Below, piece after piece: positions 12,478 to 12,956 of a stretch of DNA of 12,956 bases. Both the position numbers and the translations under genes were made by a program. The stretch comes from Oscillospiraceae bacterium (GTDB taxonomy: Bacteria > Bacillota > Clostridia > Oscillospirales > Ruminococcaceae), in NCBI GenBank assembly GCA_016296485.1, contig JAEDJF010000038.1, forward strand, positions 1 through 12,956, given 5' to 3'. The notes under the pieces were generated by a model that saw only the letters and a program-made list of their open reading frames with translations, did no database searches and was not told the origin of the DNA. Position 1 is the first letter of the stretch, and the number at the start of each line of letters is the position of its first letter.

Positions 12478-12956
12478 ATGAAGTTTTTTATAAGACCCGT
12501 GCGTATTGAGGACGCTGAACAGCTTAACGCCCTCCGCCGCCAACCGGAAACCGCAAGGACGATGCTCGCCCTTCCGTCCGAGCGCGTTGACCGGGCGGAA
12601 AATTTTATTAAAAATCTCGATATGTATAACCACGAGTTCGTCGCCGTGACGACGCTTCCCGGAGGAAGCGAAAAGCTCGTCGGCGTAGCCGGAATCAGCG
12701 TAAAGAAGAGCCCCCGGCTGAATCACTGCGCCGATTTCGGAATCTGCGTTGATAAAAACTGCTGGGGACAGGGAATCGGCTCCGCCCTTATGGAGCAGGT
12801 GCTCGACCTTGCGGACAACTGGCTTCGCCTCGTGCGGGTGGAGCTGACGGTGGATTTTGACAACGAGAGGGCGATTCACCTCTATGAAAAATACGGCTTC
12901 GAGCGCGAGGGCGTCCAGCGCAAAGCCTGCGTCCGGGACGGGGAGTACATAGATCT
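12478..12956 (+). CDS. GNAT-family N-acetyltransferase, YhhY/AaaT-like (3' end missing)
   Basis: The first 159 codons of an acetyltransferase that runs off the window without a stop. GNATs transfer acetyl from acetyl-CoA to an amine. Motif A with the pyrophosphate-binding loop is DKNCWGQGIGSALME (92-106; Q98-G99-I100-G101-S102-A103), and motif B is LTVDFDN.RAIHLYEKYGFEREG (123-145). Blocks HCADFGICVD, DNWLR..R.ELTV and the end DGEYID resemble E. coli YhhY (AaaT), an L-amino-acid N-acetyltransferase, as I recall that sequence. Since YhhY is about 160 aa, only roughly ten residues should be missing. The start has AAGGAG at 12463-12468. It lies 22 nt after the end of the extended DivIVA-like frame, with no obvious promoter or terminator between, so it is probably cotranscribed with that gene. 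Substrate not proven. Confidence 0.88.
   Translation, partial: MKFFIRPVRIEDAEQLNALRRQPETARTMLALPSERVDRAENFIKNLDMYNHEFVAVTTLPGGSEKLVGVAGISVKKSPRLNHCADFGICVDKNCWGQGIGSALMEQVLDLADNWLRLVRVELTVDFDNERAIHLYEKYGFEREGVQRKACVRDGEYID

Noticed and set aside
12358..12879. Minus-strand open frame of 173 codons at the right end
   Set aside because: The plus strand carries clear GNAT motifs with a good ribosome binding site; the antisense frame has none.

Overview
The window looks like a piece of a moderately GC-rich Bacillota (Clostridia) chromosome, probably from the gut-associated Oscillospirales/Ruminococcaceae type. The reasons are: AGGAGG-like ribosome binding sites throughout, sigma-A type promoters, a Gram-positive LexA box, a DivIVA-type protein, two likely TTG starts, and tightly packed operons closed by short GC-rich stem/poly-T terminators. 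There are no tRNAs, rRNAs, insertion sequences, CRISPR arrays or phage genes. This assignment is inference from style and gene content only.

Layout. (1) Positions 23-2878 (+): a promoter followed by a four-gene operon of thioredoxin reductase (trxB), ammonia-dependent NAD synthetase (nadE), an HD-domain hydrolase and an ASCH-domain protein, ending in a symmetrical terminator that also serves the facing operon. (2) Positions 5234-2891 (-): a self-contained cassette of a TetR-family regulator, an ABC ATPase and an ABC-2 permease. A 14-bp direct repeat flanks the -10 box of its promoter and looks like the operator. (3) Positions 5321-11435 (+): a strong promoter with a perfect GAAC-N4-GTTC LexA (SOS) box, then uvrB and uvrA (overlapping), then two tandem paralogous genes of unknown function, then a terminator. 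(4) Positions 11476-12956 (+): a promoter, a DivIVA-like coiled-coil protein and a GNAT acetyltransferase that is cut by the window end.

The most interesting points are these. The two genes after uvrA (about 67% identical to each other by hand count) are packed into the SOS-controlled uvrBA transcript. Their N-termini resemble the YHG(T/S)...VY(L/M)(T/S)T signature of Arr/KptA-like ADP-ribosyltransferase folds, and the second copy has lost the tyrosine of that signature. This makes them candidates for an undescribed SOS-linked, NAD-using activity. Separately, the DivIVA-like gene stops just after a run of six T. The +1 frame stays open for 63 more codons, encodes a basic linker and an amphipathic helix, and ends 22 nt before the next gene. 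That points to a frameshift (mutation, sequencing error or programmed slip) that removes a membrane-targeting tail.

Functionally, the first operon joins thiol redox and NAD supply with two probable nucleotide/RNA-handling proteins. The second is a regulated export or membrane-stress cassette. The third is nucleotide excision repair plus its two unknown partners. The fourth is probably cell-pole or division related.
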